The notes below the pieces were generated by a model. The model ran no database searches. It saw only the letters and a list, made by a program, of their open reading frames with translations, and was not told the DNA's origin. A stretch of 64,000 nt of DNA from CAIKBL01 sp050247235. Lineage in GTDB: Bacteria > Pseudomonadota > Gammaproteobacteria > Ga0077536. Shown here piece after piece: positions 25,528 through 34,680 of this stretch. The translations under genes were made by a program, and so were the position numbers. Each line of letters begins with the position of its first letter. Position 1 is the stretch's first letter. The DNA is taken from assembly GCA_050247235.1 (NCBI GenBank), contig JBFWUN010000006.1, forward strand, positions 1 to 64,000, in the 5' to 3' direction.

Positions 25528-26966
25528 AGCACGTACGGCAAGAGGTAGGTCCCGATCAGGACTATCAGGGCGATCGAGATCACATTCAAGGTCAGGCCGG
25601 CGCGGGCCATGTCCAGGGTCGAGACGTATCCACTGCCGTATGCGAGGGCGTTCGGGGCGGTTCCGACCGGCAGCATGTACGCGGAGCTCGCTGCGAGGCC
25701 GGTCACGACGGCGGCATCGACTGCGCTCAGGCCGAGCGCGGGCGCGGCCGCCGCCAGGAACGGGGTCATCGCGGCAGCGGTCGCGATGTTACTCGCGATC
25801 TCCGATACGAACACGACGACCGTCGCGATCACCGCGATGACGAGCGGACGCGGCCAGTACGGGAATCCCGCAAGCACGGCACCAAGTGCGCGGTCGACTC
25901 CGTTGGCGCTGATCGCAGCCGCGAGACTGAGTCCGCCGCCAAACAGCAGCAGGGTGCCCCACGGCAGGGCGCGCGTATCCTCCCAGTCGAGTGCGCCGCG
26001 CGCACCCAGCGGGAACACGAACAGCGCCAACGCAGCCGCGAGCGCGATGGTGGTGTCACTGACACGGGCGAACGGACGCCATGTCCCGATTTCCCACTCC
26101 ATCGCGGCGCCGCGCAGCATCCATGCGAGGGCGGCGCACAGGAACACCACCAGGGTGACGCGCGCTTCCGGTGTCAGCCCGGACCAGGTCCACCGTGCCT
26201 CCGCACCCTCTGGCAGCCCATCGAGCCGGACGTCGCCCAGGCGAAACAGGACACGCGTCAGCAGCAGGTAGGTGACCGGTAGCATCACGAGTACCACCGG
26301 CATCCCGATGCCGAACCATGTCCAGAAGTCGAGCGTCACCTGGTACTGGCTGTGCAGAAACGAGCTGACGAAGATGTTCGGTGGCGTCCCGATGAGTGTC
26401 CCGATACCGCCAATCGTCGCGCTGTACGCCACCGCGAGGACGAGGCAGCGACGCAGGTTCGCGTCGGCCAGTTCGTGGCGCGCCAGGCTGACCGCCACCG
26501 GGAACATGAGTACGGCTGTGGCAGTGTTGGACAGCCACATGCTGATGAATGCGGTGGCTCCCATGATCGCCAGGACCAGCCGACGCGTTCGCCCGCCGCT
26601 GGTGCGGAGCAGCGCGAAAGCAAAACGCCGGTGCAGCGACCACTTCTCGATCGCGGCCGCAAGCATGAACCCGCCCAGGAAGAGGAACAGCAGCGGATCC
26701 GCATAAGGGGCCAGCGCGGTCGTCGCGGGCAGGATACCGAGCGCCGGGAAGCACAGCGCCGGCAGCAGCGACGTCACCGGCAGCGGCAGCGGCTCGGCGA
26801 GCCACCACCACGCCATCCATCCGACCGCCGCGATGGTCAGTCGCGCGGCGGCGGTGAGTTCCACCGTGCCCCCCCGGGGATCGGAAACCCCGTCCGGGAC
26901 CAGCGCGAACAGCAGCACGCCGCACAGCGGGCCGGCGAGGAGGTGGACGACGCGTCTGGCATCCAT
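25524..26966 (-). CDS. DASS/SLC13-family anion:sodium symporter
   Basis: Inner-membrane transporter for dicarboxylates, sulfate or phosphate, of the divalent anion:sodium symporter family. About 12 helices are visible. The two SNT-type motifs are SNTATAVLMFPVAVSLA and SNIATAAAMTPFLA, and the paired helix-break motifs are IGTPPNIF and VGTAPNALAYG, which form the anion and sodium sites. ATG 26966 (MDARRVVHLL) places the first helix near the N terminus and gives 480 aa; in-frame ATGs at 26996 and 27023 would add up to 19 residues. It is upstream of and overlaps hrpA, and divergent from the PP2C fusion gene. The specific anion cannot be assigned. Confidence 0.9.
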   Translation of the reverse strand: MDARRVVHLLAGPLCGVLLFALVPDGVSDPRGGTVELTAAARLTIAAVGWMAWWWLAEPLPLPVTSLLPALCFPALGILPATTALAPYADPLLFLFLGGFMLAAAIEKWSLHRRFAFALLRTSGGRTRRLVLAIMGATAFISMWLSNTATAVLMFPVAVSLARHELADANLRRCLVLAVAYSATIGGIGTLIGTPPNIFVSSFLHSQYQVTLDFWTWFGIGMPVVLVMLPVTYLLLTRVLFRLGDVRLDGLPEGAEARWTWSGLTPEARVTLVVFLCAALAWMLRGAAMEWEIGTWRPFARVSDTTIALAAALALFVFPLGARGALDWEDTRALPWGTLLLFGGGLSLAAAISANGVDRALGAVLAGFPYWPRPLVIAVIATVVVFVSEIASNIATAAAMTPFLAAAAPALGLSAVDAAVVTGLAASSAYMLPVGTAPNALAYGSGYVSTLDMARAGLTLNVISIALIVLIGTYLLPYVL

Positions 26967-27158
26967 TGGGCTTCTCGGGTTGAACTCGCGCCTCATCCTG
27001 TCGCTATACACCAGGGGAGACATTGCAGAACGGCGAGTCGAATGCGGCAGACGCACCGGGCCGATCCTGTGCACCGGTGCTTTGCAATTCTAATACTCAC
27101 TGCTAAGCTTATCGCCTAACTTACTGTACGGCCAAAAATTCTAACGCCAGCAGATTCT

Positions 27159-29039
27159 ATGCTGACTTTCGACATCGCCGGCGCGCAGATCGATGGAGCG
27201 CGAGACTATCAGGAAGACGCGTTCCTGATTACCCGCCTGTCGGATCCCGGCGGCGATCGCACCGCGTCGCTGGTGATCGTGGCGGACGGCATGGGTGGCC
27301 ATGCGGCCGGCAACGTCGCCAGCAACATGGCAGTTCAGACGTTCAACAAGCATCTGACGAGCCATTTCCCCAGCGATTCTCTGTCTTCCGTACTGCGCGA
27401 CGCCGTACTGCAGGCGAACAACTCCATCTCTGAGACCGTGCGCGAGACCGCCGCGCTCAAGGGCATGGGGTGCACCCTCGTGTGCACCCTGCTCGAGGAT
27501 CGCTTCCTGCGGTGGGTCAGCGTCGGTGACAGCCACCTTTACGTGGTCCGTGAACGGGAACTCAAGAAGGCAAACGCCGACCACAGCTACGGGGGATTCC
27601 TCGCACGCATGGCCGAACAGGGCAAGCCTATCGAGCCCGAGGCGGGATTCTCCCGCAACATGCTGATGAGCGCGCTGACAGGCGACGATATTGCCGACAT
27701 CGACTGTCCGGACACGCCGCTGGAACTCCAGGCCGGTGATCGCGTGATCATCGCCAGCGACGGGCTGGACACGCTGAGCCACGGCAAGATCCTGAGTTTC
27801 ATGGAAACCTGCCAGAGCGCGCGCGAGGCCGTGGATGCCATCCTGAAGGCAGTGCAGGACGCGAAAATGCCCCGGCAGGACAATACGACCGTGGTCGTGA
27901 TCCAGGTCGGTGAGAAAACGGCGCCCGAGGCTCTCAAGCTGGAAAAACCCGTGGCGCTGCAGACCAGCGCGCCGGTGATCGCCCCACCGCCGCCCCGTCC
28001 TGCTCCGATTCCTGTTGACGAAGCCCCGGCATCCTCCAATCTGGGGCGCAACGTCGCGATCGGCGTGGTACTGCTCGCGCTGGCGGGCGGTGGGTACTGG
28101 TACTGGCAGCAGCAGACCTCCCCACCCGACGCCCCGTCGCAGTCGGTATTTGCGCAAGCCGAGCCCGCTGCCCCGGCACCCGCAGACCCGGCAGCCACCG
28201 CACCGGCAGCGTCCGACGACACGCCGATCGCCGCGGCGGAACCCGGCTCGGAGGAAGTCGCACCTGCCGCGGGCGGTGAAGAAGAACTCCTCGTCGAACC
28301 GGCGACGGCGCCCGCCGCGGGAAGCGGCGAGACGTTCCGGGACGGCGGCGGGCCATTGATGGTCCGCGTGCCGGGCGGAACATTCATGATGGGCAGTCCG
28401 GACAACGCGGCTGAGTTCAGCGAACGCCCCCAGCATGCCGTGAAGCTTCAGCCATTCGCGATTGGTGTCTATGAAGTGACAATCGCCGAGTACACCACGT
28501 TTGCCCGCGCCACCGGCCGCCCGGTGCCTAAGACGGGCAGTCTCGATCCGGCCAGGCATCCCGTGTTCTTCGTCAGCTGGAACGACGCGCTCGATTACAC
28601 GAAGTGGTTGAGCAAGCGGACCGGGCACGAATACCGGTTGCCCAGCGAGGCGCAATGGGAGTACGCCGCGCGCGCGGGAACGACGTCGAACTACTGGTGG
28701 GGCCGCGATCTCGGCGAGGGCAGAGCGCATTGCATCGCCTGCGAGACCGGGCTCGATCCCCGCCAGCCGACCCGCATCGGTCGCTTCGCCGCGAACCCGT
28801 ACGGCTTGTTCGACACAGCCGGCAATGTGCAGGAATGGGTGTACGACTGCCACCACGACAATTACGCGGGCGCGCCAGCAGACGGCAGCGTGTTCGAAGG
28901 TGGAGACTGCAGCAGCCGCGTCGTGCGCGGAGGGGCGTTCTCAAGCGGGCCCAAGTCGCTGCGGTCAGCCGCGCGCGACCGGCTACGGGCTAACGTCGCG
29001 AACGACAGCGTCGGCTTCCGGGTCGTCCGCGTCGATTGA
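27159..29039 (+). CDS. PP2C-type Ser/Thr phosphatase fused to an FGE/SUMF1-like domain
   Basis: A 626-aa fusion. Residues 1-252 form a PP2C phosphatase with the metal-binding aspartates in GARDYQEDAF (Asp20), ADGMGGHAAG (Asp43), IASDGLDTL (Asp201) and DNTTVVVI (Asp241). A proline-rich stretch leads to one membrane helix (about 298-316), then an Ala/Pro/Glu-rich linker of about 75 residues, then a C-terminal FGE-sulfatase fold from about 397 (VRVPGGTFMMGS, YRLPSEAQWEYAARAG, GNVQEWVYD, VVRGGAF, DSVGFRVV). The cysteine pair near the C terminus needed by true formylglycine-generating enzymes is not present (GGAFSSGPKSLRSAARDRL), so this half is probably a binding or sensing module. No kinase gene is adjacent. 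The phosphatase should be cytoplasmic and the FGE-like part periplasmic. Confidence 0.9.
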   Translation: MLTFDIAGAQIDGARDYQEDAFLITRLSDPGGDRTASLVIVADGMGGHAAGNVASNMAVQTFNKHLTSHFPSDSLSSVLRDAVLQANNSISETVRETAALKGMGCTLVCTLLEDRFLRWVSVGDSHLYVVRERELKKANADHSYGGFLARMAEQGKPIEPEAGFSRNMLMSALTGDDIADIDCPDTPLELQAGDRVIIASDGLDTLSHGKILSFMETCQSAREAVDAILKAVQDAKMPRQDNTTVVVIQVGEKTAPEALKLEKPVALQTSAPVIAPPPPRPAPIPVDEAPASSNLGRNVAIGVVLLALAGGGYWYWQQQTSPPDAPSQSVFAQAEPAAPAPADPAATAPAASDDTPIAAAEPGSEEVAPAAGGEEELLVEPATAPAAGSGETFRDGGGPLMVRVPGGTFMMGSPDNAAEFSERPQHAVKLQPFAIGVYEVTIAEYTTFARATGRPVPKTGSLDPARHPVFFVSWNDALDYTKWLSKRTGHEYRLPSEAQWEYAARAGTTSNYWWGRDLGEGRAHCIACETGLDPRQPTRIGRFAANPYGLFDTAGNVQEWVYDCHHDNYAGAPADGSVFEGGDCSSRVVRGGAFSSGPKSLRSAARDRLRANVANDSVGFRVVRVD

Positions 29040-29040
29040 A

Positions 29041-30300
29041 TCAGTCTTTCCCGGGCGGGGTATCGAGCGCCCGCAAGGGCCTGCCCAACGCCGCGACGAG
29101 CAGCAGGCCGGGCAGCGCGAGCAGCAACGAGCCGGCGAAGAACGTCGGCCAGCCCCATTCGGCGGCGACCCCGGCGAACGGTCCGATCAGCACCCTCGGC
29201 ATGCTCGCCAGCGCCGAGAGCAACGCGAAGTGCGTCGCAGTGAACTGACGGTCACACAGTGAAATGAGCAGCGCCACGAGCGCGCTGGTACCCATGCCCC
29301 CCGAGAGATTTTCCAGCGCCACCACGACGATCATTCCCGCGAGGCTCTTTCCGCTGACGGCCAGCAGCCAGAATCCCAGGTTTGTGATTGCCTGCAGCAA
29401 CCCGAACCACAACAGCGCACGGTAGAGTCCGAGCCGCTTCATCCACAGGCCACCGGCGATGCCGCCGAGCAGCGTCGCGGCGATGCCGAGCGCCTTGTAA
29501 GTTGCACCGATTTCCGTCAGCGAAAAGCCCTGTCCGCGCAGGAAGAAGGTCATCGAGAGACTGCCCGCGAACGCATCTCCCAACTTGTAGGCCACGACCA
29601 GCGCGGCGAGCGCGGGAAATGCGGGCCTGCGCAGCAGATGGCCCAGCGAAGCGAGCAGATCCGCACGCAGGGAGCTCGCCGTGCCCGGCGCTTCCGGCGG
29701 CTCTGACGCCCACCACGTAACACCCCAGGAAGCTGCCATCAGCACGGCAAGTGCGCGCAGCGAATCCTCGAATCCCCGGGCGTCGGCAAGCAACAGCACG
29801 CCCGCGCCCGAGACGATCATCGCAAGCCGGTAACCGGCGATCGACAGTCCCGCGCCGAGCCCGCGTTCCTCCGGAGGAAGCACTTCCGCCCGGTAAGCAT
29901 CCACGACGATATCCTGCGTCGCGGACATGAGCGCCAGCGTCGCAACCAGCACGACAATCATCGTCAGGTCACGCGCGGGTGAGAGTTCAGCGAGCGCCAG
30001 CAGGATCGCCGCGAGGATCGCCTGCGTCACGAACAGCCACCCGCGCCGCCGGCCGCCGCGCACCGGCACGTAGCGGTCCAGGAGCGGCGCCCACAGGAAC
30101 TTGTACAGGTACGGCAGCCCGATCAGGGACATCGCCCCGATTGTCTTCAGGTCGACGCCGGCTTGCGTGAACCAGGCCTGGAGAGTACTACCGGTCAGTG
30201 CCAGCGGCAGGCCGGACGCGAATCCAAACAGGCTTACGGTGACCAGCACGCGCGATCGTTGCCACGTCTGCACCGGGCGCGCCTGGGGAGAATTCGACAT
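29041..30300 (-). CDS. ampG: AmpG-like muropeptide MFS permease
   Basis: Inner-membrane permease that imports anhydromuropeptides for cell-wall recycling. The 419-aa protein has about 12 helices and the AmpG-type N terminus FGFASGLPLALTGSTLQAWF, then IGLPYLYKFLWAPLLDRY, the loop GRRRGWLFVTQ and SATQDIVVDAYRAEVL. The frame extends to 30408, but ATG 30300 (MSNSPQARP) fits the family. AmpG is the closest named function; a related MFS permease is the alternative. It is convergent with the PP2C fusion (1-bp gap) and divergent from the CYTH gene. Confidence 0.88.
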   Translation of the reverse strand: MSNSPQARPVQTWQRSRVLVTVSLFGFASGLPLALTGSTLQAWFTQAGVDLKTIGAMSLIGLPYLYKFLWAPLLDRYVPVRGGRRRGWLFVTQAILAAILLALAELSPARDLTMIVVLVATLALMSATQDIVVDAYRAEVLPPEERGLGAGLSIAGYRLAMIVSGAGVLLLADARGFEDSLRALAVLMAASWGVTWWASEPPEAPGTASSLRADLLASLGHLLRRPAFPALAALVVAYKLGDAFAGSLSMTFFLRGQGFSLTEIGATYKALGIAATLLGGIAGGLWMKRLGLYRALLWFGLLQAITNLGFWLLAVSGKSLAGMIVVVALENLSGGMGTSALVALLISLCDRQFTATHFALLSALASMPRVLIGPFAGVAAEWGWPTFFAGSLLLALPGLLLVAALGRPLRALDTPPGKD

Positions 30301-30346
30301 CGGTTCATTGTGGCACACTGCAGTTCGGGCTCCGCATGACATTCCG

Positions 30347-30862
30347 ATGGCAACCGAGATAGAAAGAAAATTCCTGCTTCTGGATGACCGCTGGCGATCC
30401 GCGGTCATCCGTTCCGAACACCTGGTACAAGGCTATCTCGCGGCAGACACACGCACTTCCGTCCGCGTGCGCGTGTCCGGAGATGCCGCATGGCTGAACA
30501 TCAAAGGGGCGACGCTCGGGGTGGCACGCGCCGAGTTCGAATACGCGATACCGTTGTCCGATGCGCGCGAGATGCTCGCGCTGTTCTGCGCCGGTCGCAT
30601 GCTGGCAAAGACCCGCTGCTACGTGCCGTTCGGAGCACACGTCTGGGAGATCGACGTCTTCGAGGGGCGCAATGCCGGGCTGGTCGTGGCCGAGCTCGAG
30701 CTCACCCGCGCCGAGGAGACGTTCATGCGGCCGGCCTGGCTCGGCGCGGAGGTTTCAAGCGAAGCGCGCTATTACAACTCGTGTCTCATCGATGCGCCGT
30801 ACGACACCTGGCCCGAGGCTTCGCAAGCCGGGACTGCCGTGTATAATCCAATTACCAAGTGA
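30347..30862 (+). CDS. CYTH domain protein (triphosphate tunnel metalloenzyme)
   Basis: A 171-aa single-domain CYTH protein. The N-terminal EIERKF motif, Arg pairs in TSVRVRVSGDAAWLNIKG, and the acidic EFEYAIPL, EIDVFEG and AELELTRAEE strands line the triphosphate-binding tunnel. Single-domain members hydrolyse inorganic tripolyphosphate or thiamine triphosphate; the substrate here is not known. Start ATG 30347 is the conserved N terminus. moaA follows, and the promoter used for it appears to lie inside the last 45 bases of this gene. Confidence 0.92.
   Translation: MATEIERKFLLLDDRWRSAVIRSEHLVQGYLAADTRTSVRVRVSGDAAWLNIKGATLGVARAEFEYAIPLSDAREMLALFCAGRMLAKTRCYVPFGAHVWEIDVFEGRNAGLVVAELELTRAEETFMRPAWLGAEVSSEARYYNSCLIDAPYDTWPEASQAGTAVYNPITK
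30820..30847 (+). promoter_or_regulatory. Sigma-70-like promoter for the molybdenum-cofactor operon
   Basis: TTCGCA, 16-base spacer, TATAAT. It overlaps the 3' end of the CYTH gene and leaves about 50 bases before the moaA ATG. The -10 is perfect; the -35 matches 4 of 6. Confidence 0.5.
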
Positions 30863-30904
30863 AATAGTACGTAATCCATCAAACTGACCCGGAAAATCGA
30901 TCCC

Positions 30905-31918
30905 ATGACCGTGAACGCCGATCGTCCCAGCGCGCCACTCGTCGATCGTTTCGGGCGCCATGTGAACTACGTCCGGATTTCCGTGACCGATCGCTGCGAT
31001 TTCCGCTGCGTCTATTGCATGGAGCCCGACACGCAGTTCGTACCGCGTGCGCAGGTGCTTACCCTGGAGGAAATCGAACGCGTCGCGCGCGCGTTCGTCG
31101 AACTCGGCGTGCACAAGATCCGCATCACGGGCGGCGAGCCGCTGGTCCGCCGCAACGTGGTGGACCTGATGGCACGAATCGCCCCCCTGCCCGGCCTGCG
31201 TGAGCTGGTGGTGACGACCAATGGTTCCCAGCTCGTGCGCCTCGCGGAACCGCTGCGCGAGGCAGGTGTACGGCGTATCAACATCAGTCTCGATTCGCTC
31301 GACCCCGATCGTTTCCGTCGCATCACCCGTACCGGGGAGCTCGCCGCGGTGCTCGCCGGCGTGGAAGCCGCCCGCCGCGCCGGATTCGAACGCCTGAAGA
31401 TCAACGCCGTGATCCTGAAGAACCGGAATCATGACGAAGTCATTCCGCTGGTGCGCTTCGCGTCGGAACGCGGCATGGATATCTCGTTCATCGAGGAAAT
31501 GCCGCTCGGCGTGATTGGCGATCACGATCGCGCGGAGGCCTACTATTCGAGCGACCGGATCCGGGCGGATATCGAAGCCGCGTTCACCCTGGTGCCGACG
31601 CCCGAACAGACCGGTGGGCCGGCGCGTTATTTCCACCTCGTGGAGACCGGAACCCGGATCGGCTTCATCTCGCCACACAGTCACAATTTCTGCGACTCGT
31701 GCAACCGCGTCCGCGTGACCGCAGAAGGACGCCTGCTGCTGTGCCTTGGCCAGGAACATTCGGTCGACCTTCGCGCCGTGCTGCGGCGTGAACCCTCCGA
31801 CCTGGAGTCGCTGAAAACAGCAATCTGCCGCGCGATGGACCTCAAGCCGCGCGGCCACGATTTCCAGGTGACCGCGCAGCCGCTGATCTTCCGGCATATG
31901 AACGCCACCGGTGGCTGA
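30905..31918 (+). CDS. moaA: GTP 3',8-cyclase
   Basis: Radical-SAM enzyme that converts GTP to 3',8-cyclo-GTP, the first committed step of molybdopterin synthesis. The 337-aa protein has the SAM-cluster motif CDFRCVYC (Cys31, 35, 38), the second 4Fe-4S site in NFCDSCNRVRV plus a later cysteine (LLLC), and the essential C-terminal Gly-Gly. TGGEPLVRRNVVD is the conserved GGEP motif. It starts the four-gene Moco operon; mobA overlaps its 3' end by 8 bases. moaC, moaD and moaE are not in this window. Confidence 0.96.
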   Translation: MTVNADRPSAPLVDRFGRHVNYVRISVTDRCDFRCVYCMEPDTQFVPRAQVLTLEEIERVARAFVELGVHKIRITGGEPLVRRNVVDLMARIAPLPGLRELVVTTNGSQLVRLAEPLREAGVRRINISLDSLDPDRFRRITRTGELAAVLAGVEAARRAGFERLKINAVILKNRNHDEVIPLVRFASERGMDISFIEEMPLGVIGDHDRAEAYYSSDRIRADIEAAFTLVPTPEQTGGPARYFHLVETGTRIGFISPHSHNFCDSCNRVRVTAEGRLLLCLGQEHSVDLRAVLRREPSDLESLKTAICRAMDLKPRGHDFQVTAQPLIFRHMNATGG

Positions 31919-32525
31919 CCGGCCGCCACGCCCCGGACCCGGCGAGATCACAGGACTGGTCCTCGCAGGAGGCCAGGGACAGCGCATGGGCGGCAGCGAC
32001 AAAGGCCTGGTCGAGCTCGACGGAGAACCGCTCGTTGCGCACGTTGTGCGCCGGTTCGCGCCACAGGTATCGGCCGTGCTGATCAGTGCCAACCGTCACC
32101 CCGAGCGGTACGCCGGCTACGGCGCGGACGTCATTGCCGATACGTTGCCGGACTATCCCGGCCCGCTGGCCGGCATTCTGAGTGGACTGCGCGCGGCGCG
32201 CACCGGCTGGCTTGCCGTGGTGCCCTGCGACGCTCCGTTCCTTGCTGCAGATGTCGTCACGCGCCTCGCGGCCGCGCTGACCACCCCGCATGGCATCGCG
32301 GTGGCCCGCGCGGCCGGCGAGCCCCAGCCCGTGTTTGCGCTGATCCCGGTCATGATCGCGGACACGCTGGACGCGTTTCTCGCGCGAGGAGAACGCAAGA
32401 TCATGCGCTGGTATGCCGAACATCCGCTCGACGAAGCCGACTGCGAGGACGTTTCGGACAGCTTCATGAACGTGAACACGCCCGCCGAACTCGCCGCGGC
32501 GCAGGCCGCGCTGCGTCGTGCGTGA
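31911..32525 (+). CDS. mobA: Molybdenum cofactor guanylyltransferase
   Basis: Transfers GMP to Mo-molybdopterin to make the MGD cofactor of the DMSO-reductase family. The 204-aa protein has the nucleotide-binding signature VLAGGQGQRMGGSDKGLVEL and the Mg-binding VPCDAPFL, with VNTPAELA near the C terminus. It starts at GTG 31911 inside moaA and ends inside mobB, so the operon is translationally coupled. Its presence implies the host makes bis-MGD enzymes such as nitrate reductase or formate dehydrogenase. Confidence 0.94.
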   Translation: MADRPPRPGPGEITGLVLAGGQGQRMGGSDKGLVELDGEPLVAHVVRRFAPQVSAVLISANRHPERYAGYGADVIADTLPDYPGPLAGILSGLRAARTGWLAVVPCDAPFLAADVVTRLAAALTTPHGIAVARAAGEPQPVFALIPVMIADTLDAFLARGERKIMRWYAEHPLDEADCEDVSDSFMNVNTPAELAAAQAALRRA

Positions 32526-33051
32526 CGAGCCACCACCGGTAATCGGGTTCGCCGCCTGCAGCGGCACCGGCAAGACGACGCTGCTGCGCAGGCTGATTCC
32601 GCGCCTCGTGGCGCGGGGTCTCAGGATCGGCGTGGTCAAGCACACCCACCACGACTTCGATATCGACCATCCCGGCAAGGACAGCCATACGCTGCGACAG
32701 GCAGGCGCGTCGCGCGTCGCACTTGGCTCCTCCCGACGCTGGGCACTGATCGTCGAACGCCCGGAACCGCGCGAGGCCACGCTGATCGAGCTGTTAGCGG
32801 CGATGCGCGAGGCGGCACTCGATCTCGTACTCGTGGAAGGCTTTCGCCACGAACGGTTTGCCAAGATCGAAGTGCACCGGCGGACCATCGGTCGCGGCTT
32901 GTTGGCCCTCGAGGACGACTCTATCATCGCGGTCGCGACCGACGATCCCAGCCTCGATTGCCGCGGGCTCCCCCGCCTGGATCTGGATGACATCGCATCC
33001 ATCGAGGAATTCGTGATGGATTATCTCGCGCACGTCCACGACAGCAGGTGA
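32518..33051 (+). CDS. mobB: Molybdopterin-guanine dinucleotide biosynthesis adapter protein
   Basis: GTP-binding partner of MobA. The 177-aa protein carries a P-loop, ACSGTGKTTLLRRLIPRL, and the conserved VVKHTHHDFDIDHPGKDSH segment, then LVLVEGFRHERFAKIEV. The MobB signature is complete. It overlaps mobA by 8 bases and the moeA start by 4 (GTGA). Confidence 0.94.
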   Translation: MRDEPPPVIGFAACSGTGKTTLLRRLIPRLVARGLRIGVVKHTHHDFDIDHPGKDSHTLRQAGASRVALGSSRRWALIVERPEPREATLIELLAAMREAALDLVLVEGFRHERFAKIEVHRRTIGRGLLALEDDSIIAVATDDPSLDCRGLPRLDLDDIASIEEFVMDYLAHVHDSR

Positions 33052-34325
33052 CCGCGATGAATCGCTCCGTACTCCACACCCGGCCAAGCTGCGACGACGA
33101 TTTCGATCCGGATTCGCTGTCCTGCGAAGAAGCCACGCGCAGGATTGCCGACCACGTGAGCCCGCTGACTGACCTGGAACAGGTCCACCTGCGCGCTGCG
33201 TTGGGACGGGTACTCGGCCGCGACGTCAGCTCCCGGATGAACGTCCCCGGTCACGTGAACTCGGCGATGGACGGTTACGCCATTGCGTCCGTCGATATCC
33301 CGGAGGACGGTATCCGGGAACTGGTTGTCTGCGGCAGTTCGTTCGCGGGCCAGCCGTTTTCCGCACCGCTGATTCCAGGGCAGGCAGTTCGCATCATGAC
33401 GGGCGGCGTGGTTCCGACGGGGGCGGACACGGTGGTGCCGCAGGAACAGGTTGAAGTCGACGCTGAACGGATCCGCATCGACGGCCGTCACCGTCGCGGT
33501 CAGCACGTGCGCGCGATTGGCGAGGACATCGCGATAGGGGACACCGTGCTGCCGGCCGGGCAGGTGTTGCGGCCTGCCGACCTGGGACTGCTGGCCTCGC
33601 TCGGCGTCGGCGAAGTTGGCGTGTTCCGACGCCCGCGTGTCGCGTTCTTTTCCACCGGGGATGAGCTTCGCTCCGTCGGCGAGACACTCGGTCCCGGGGA
33701 CGTCTACGACAGCAACCGCTACACGCTGTACGGCATGCTGACGCGGCTCGGGGTGGAGGCGCTCGATCTCGGCGTGGTCCGCGATGACCCGCAGGCGCTG
33801 TCCGATGCGTTCGCGCGGGCGTCCGGCATGGCGGACGTCGTGATCACGTCGGGGGGCGTGTCAGTGGGCGAAGCCGACTATACCAAGGACATCCTGACCC
33901 GGCTCGGCGAAGTGCATTTCTGGAAAGTTGCAATGAAGCCCGGTCGACCGCTCGCGTTCGGCGACCTGGGTACGGCGCTGTTCTTCGGACTGCCCGGCAA
34001 TCCCGTTTCTGTCATGGTCACGTTCTACCAGTTCGTGCAGCCTGCACTGCTCCGACTCATGGGCGCGCGCCCCGAGCCGCACGCCAGGATGCGCGCGCGG
34101 ACGACTGCGGCGCTGAAGAAGCGCCCAGGGCGGGTGGAGTTTCAGCGTGGCATGTTGACCTGCAGCGGCGCCGGTGAGTACGAAGTCTCGGCAACGGGAG
34201 ACCAGGGCAGCGGCATTCTGAGCTCGATGGTACAGGCGAACTGTTTCATCGTGCTCGCGATGGAAACCGGGCGCGTGGAAGCAGGGAGCTGGGTTGAAGT
34301 GGAACCCTTCCACGGCATCGTCTGA
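33048..34325 (+). CDS. moeA: Molybdopterin molybdenumtransferase
   Basis: Inserts molybdate into adenylylated molybdopterin. The 425-aa protein has the MoeA marks PGHVNSAMDGYAI, MTGGVVPTGADTVVPQE, DVYDSNRYTLYGML, TSGGVSVGEADYTKD and FGLPGNPVSVMVTF, covering domains I-IV. It starts at GTG 33048, overlapping the mobB stop; the ATG at 33057 is an alternative. An imperfect hairpin at 34363 without a T-tract follows and may end the operon. Confidence 0.95.
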   Translation: MTAMNRSVLHTRPSCDDDFDPDSLSCEEATRRIADHVSPLTDLEQVHLRAALGRVLGRDVSSRMNVPGHVNSAMDGYAIASVDIPEDGIRELVVCGSSFAGQPFSAPLIPGQAVRIMTGGVVPTGADTVVPQEQVEVDAERIRIDGRHRRGQHVRAIGEDIAIGDTVLPAGQVLRPADLGLLASLGVGEVGVFRRPRVAFFSTGDELRSVGETLGPGDVYDSNRYTLYGMLTRLGVEALDLGVVRDDPQALSDAFARASGMADVVITSGGVSVGEADYTKDILTRLGEVHFWKVAMKPGRPLAFGDLGTALFFGLPGNPVSVMVTFYQFVQPALLRLMGARPEPHARMRARTTAALKKRPGRVEFQRGMLTCSGAGEYEVSATGDQGSGILSSMVQANCFIVLAMETGRVEAGSWVEVEPFHGIV

Positions 34326-34362
34326 GACGGCGCCGCCGGGGCTTGCGCGGTCCCGATCATCA

Positions 34363-34377
34363 CCGGCGCCACGCCGG
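34363..34377 (+). terminator. Hairpin after moeA, weak terminator candidate
   Basis: CCGGCG, loop CCA, CGCCGG, followed by AATTAAT rather than a T-run. Possibly marks the end of the Moco operon in the 121-bp gap 34326-34446. Confidence 0.35.
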
Positions 34378-34446
34378 AATTAATCCCGTCCTCGCAGGGG
34401 TCATCGCCCCTCCTCGCGCGTCCCGGGGGACGGCATAGTCGTTCCC

Positions 34447-34680
34447 ATGGAGAGTCCGCACCGCTGGTTCGTCCTGGCGATTGCCGAGTACGTGCTCGTC
34501 ATCTGGAGTGGCGCGCTGTTCGTCGGGCTGTGCCTGTACTGGCTGGCACCGCTTGCGCGAGCGCTGTGCAGCCGACTCGGGCTGGATTTCGGAGATTCAA
34601 CCGCAAGCCCGGCAGACCCGGGCCGCGCAGGGCCGGCCGCCGCGATGCACGTCCCACCGGGTCAGCCCCGTCCCGATTGA
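34447..34680 (+). CDS. Small membrane protein of unknown function
   Basis: A 77-aa protein with one or two membrane segments (FVLAIAEYVLVIWSGALFVG and LCLYWLAPLARAL) followed by a Pro/Gly/Ala-rich tail. No family is recognised. Its last 19 bases overlap the 3' end of the convergent histidine kinase gene. There is no clear Shine-Dalgarno sequence, so it might not be translated; the hydrophobic N terminus speaks in its favour. Confidence 0.45.
   Translation: MESPHRWFVLAIAEYVLVIWSGALFVGLCLYWLAPLARALCSRLGLDFGDSTASPADPGRAGPAAAMHVPPGQPRPD

Noticed and set aside
27091..27101. TAATACTCACT resembling a phage T7 promoter
   Set aside because: Only a partial match, without CGACTCACTATAG, and no phage polymerase or prophage is present.
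30847..30904. A Moco riboswitch before moaA
   Set aside because: The leader from the promoter to moaA is only about 50 bases, too short for the known aptamer, and no conserved P1-P3 layout is visible.
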